A stretch of DNA of 64,000 bases, taken from assembly GCF_019511645.1 (NCBI RefSeq), contig NZ_JAEUAX010000005.1:186001-250000 (forward strand), given 5' to 3'. Shown here in pieces: positions 63,110-64,000 of this stretch (position 1 is the first letter of the stretch; each line of letters opens with the position of its first letter). Below the pieces are notes generated by a model. It was not told the origin of the DNA. It did no database searches and saw only the letters and a program-made list of their open reading frames with translations. The stretch is from Microbacterium ureisolvens (GTDB lineage Bacteria > Actinomycetota > Actinomycetes > Actinomycetales > Microbacteriaceae). Position numbers and translations under genes: made by a program.

Positions 63110-64000
63110 GACGACCGATCCTGCGCCGCCTGGATCGCCGCCAGCGCGTCGTCGACCGTCGTCTCTCCCAGCACCAGCCGCTGAGCCTCGGCCACGATGG
63201 CGGTGCGGACGTCGGTGCTGAAGGTGGTCGACATCACCTGCAGGGACTCCACGCCGGCCGCATAGCCGACCAGCTGCTCGGGCACCTGGCCGCTGGCGAG
63301 CAATTCGGGGTTGGTCGGGAGGATCAGCCCGACCTCGGCGAACACCTGCTGCTGTTCGGGCTCGGTGAGCCACTTGACGAAGTCGAGCGCAGCCTGGGGG
63401 TGCTCACCCTTCGGGTTGATGACGGCGCCCTTGCCGGGGATGCCGGGCGAGCGCGGGTCCAGCGGCGCATCCTCGGCGCCGAGGATGCCGATCGAGAAGT
63501 ATTCCGTGAACTCGGGGTTGGTGCGGAAGCCGACCGACACGCCGGGCGAGGCGTCGAAGATCGAGCCCAGCGTCTGCGTGAAGAAGGCCGTCTCGACCGT
63601 CGGGTTGTCGTCCTGACCGCCCGGGAGCGCACCGTTCGCGATGACGCCGGCCTCCTTGAGATCGACGAGGAACTGGAAGGCCTTCTGCCAGGCTTCGCTC
63701 TCCCAGCTCTCATCACCGTTCAAGGTCGCGGCGATCTCCTCGTCGGTGAGCCAATTCGAGGCGAGCCCCTGAATCAGCTGCGGGGTGAGCGATGCGGCGA
63801 TCGAGAAGCTGCCGTCGCCCTCGTTCGCGTCGATGAAGTCCTCCATGGTCGCCGGAGAATCGTCGACGGTCATGTCGGCCAGAGCGGGGTTGACCATCAT
63901 GCCGTAGGTCTGCGTCTCCCAGTGGGCGCTGTAGACACCCGCCGGGATGCCGAGGTTGTTGCCGTCCTCGAATGTGGACATCTCGATGACCTCGGAGGTG
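63106..64000 (-). CDS. Sugar-binding protein of ABC importer, N-terminus off window
   Basis: The frame is open to the window edge, leaving 298 C-terminal residues. GALPGGQDDNPTVETAFFTQ and KGAVINPKGEHPQAALDFVKWLTEPEQQQVFAEVG are the usual C-lobe segments of family 1 (maltose/glycerol-phosphate-type) binding proteins. The missing part would hold the lipoprotein signal. The next genes are the two permeases of the same importer. Confidence 0.9.
   Translation of the reverse strand, partial: TSEVIEMSTFEDGNNLGIPAGVYSAHWETQTYGMMVNPALADMTVDDSPATMEDFIDANEGDGSFSIAASLTPQLIQGLASNWLTDEEIAATLNGDESWESEAWQKAFQFLVDLKEAGVIANGALPGGQDDNPTVETAFFTQTLGSIFDASPGVSVGFRTNPEFTEYFSIGILGAEDAPLDPRSPGIPGKGAVINPKGEHPQAALDFVKWLTEPEQQQVFAEVGLILPTNPELLASGQVPEQLVGYAAGVESLQVMSTTFSTDVRTAIVAEAQRLVLGETTVDDALAAIQAAQDRSS

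Overview
The window is high-GC, gene-dense DNA with ATGA/GTGA start-stop overlaps and frequent GTG starts. Together with the gene content (LacI-regulated ABC sugar importers, an ECF42-type sigma factor with a DGPF protein, many SDR and Gfo/Idh enzymes) this fits an actinobacterium of the Microbacteriaceae, probably Microbacterium-like. That placement is inferred from composition and gene style; no rRNA is present.

Layout. 1-2.8 kb: partial AlkZ-like winged-helix protein, S4 RNA-binding protein, and an ArsR/DHFR-like/SRPBCC operon whose start codon sits at the centre of a perfect 44-bp palindrome. 2.9-11.8 kb: a minus-strand carbohydrate locus (two Gfo/Idh oxidoreductases, cupin, two LplB/LplC-type permeases, lipoprotein binding protein, YesL-like protein) divergent from a LacI regulator. 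11.9-17.6 kb: an orphan HisZ/HisRS-like protein, ECF42 sigma factor with DGPF protein, UvrD-type helicase, uridine-kinase-like NTPase. 17.6-22.4 kb: a small island (NRAMP-fold transporter lacking the metal-site residues, DHDPS-family lyase, LacI regulator) bracketed by two ~117-bp direct repeats, each carrying the 3' half of a tRNA-Arg(ACG); a second tRNA 3' fragment and an inverted repeat lie just beyond. This looks like an integration hotspot.

22.4-58 kb is a large glycoside-utilisation region. It encodes intracellular glycosidases (GH2 beta-galactosidase-like, GH1, GH78 rhamnosidase, a GH43-like enzyme, GH2 beta-glucuronidase very like E. coli UidA, GH35), importers (GPH symporter, MFS symporter, oligopeptide-type ABC importer with a permease-ATPase fusion) and the glucuronate branch: uronate isomerase (UxaC), fructuronate reductase (UxuB) and enolase-superfamily mannonate dehydratase (ManD), plus a gluconokinase. 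Five copies of the operator-like palindrome TGRCAAYCGRTTGYCA lie in the control regions of five transcription units here, so the region probably behaves as one regulon under one or both LacI proteins encoded inside it. A plausible reading is uptake of intact plant glycosides (glucuronides and rhamnosides), cytoplasmic trimming, and oxidation of the glucuronate to 2-keto-3-deoxygluconate; the next two steps are not encoded in the window.

58-64 kb: a Baeyer-Villiger-type flavin monooxygenase translationally coupled to an SMP-30-like lipoprotein and divergent from a MarR regulator, then the start of another ABC sugar importer that runs off the right edge.
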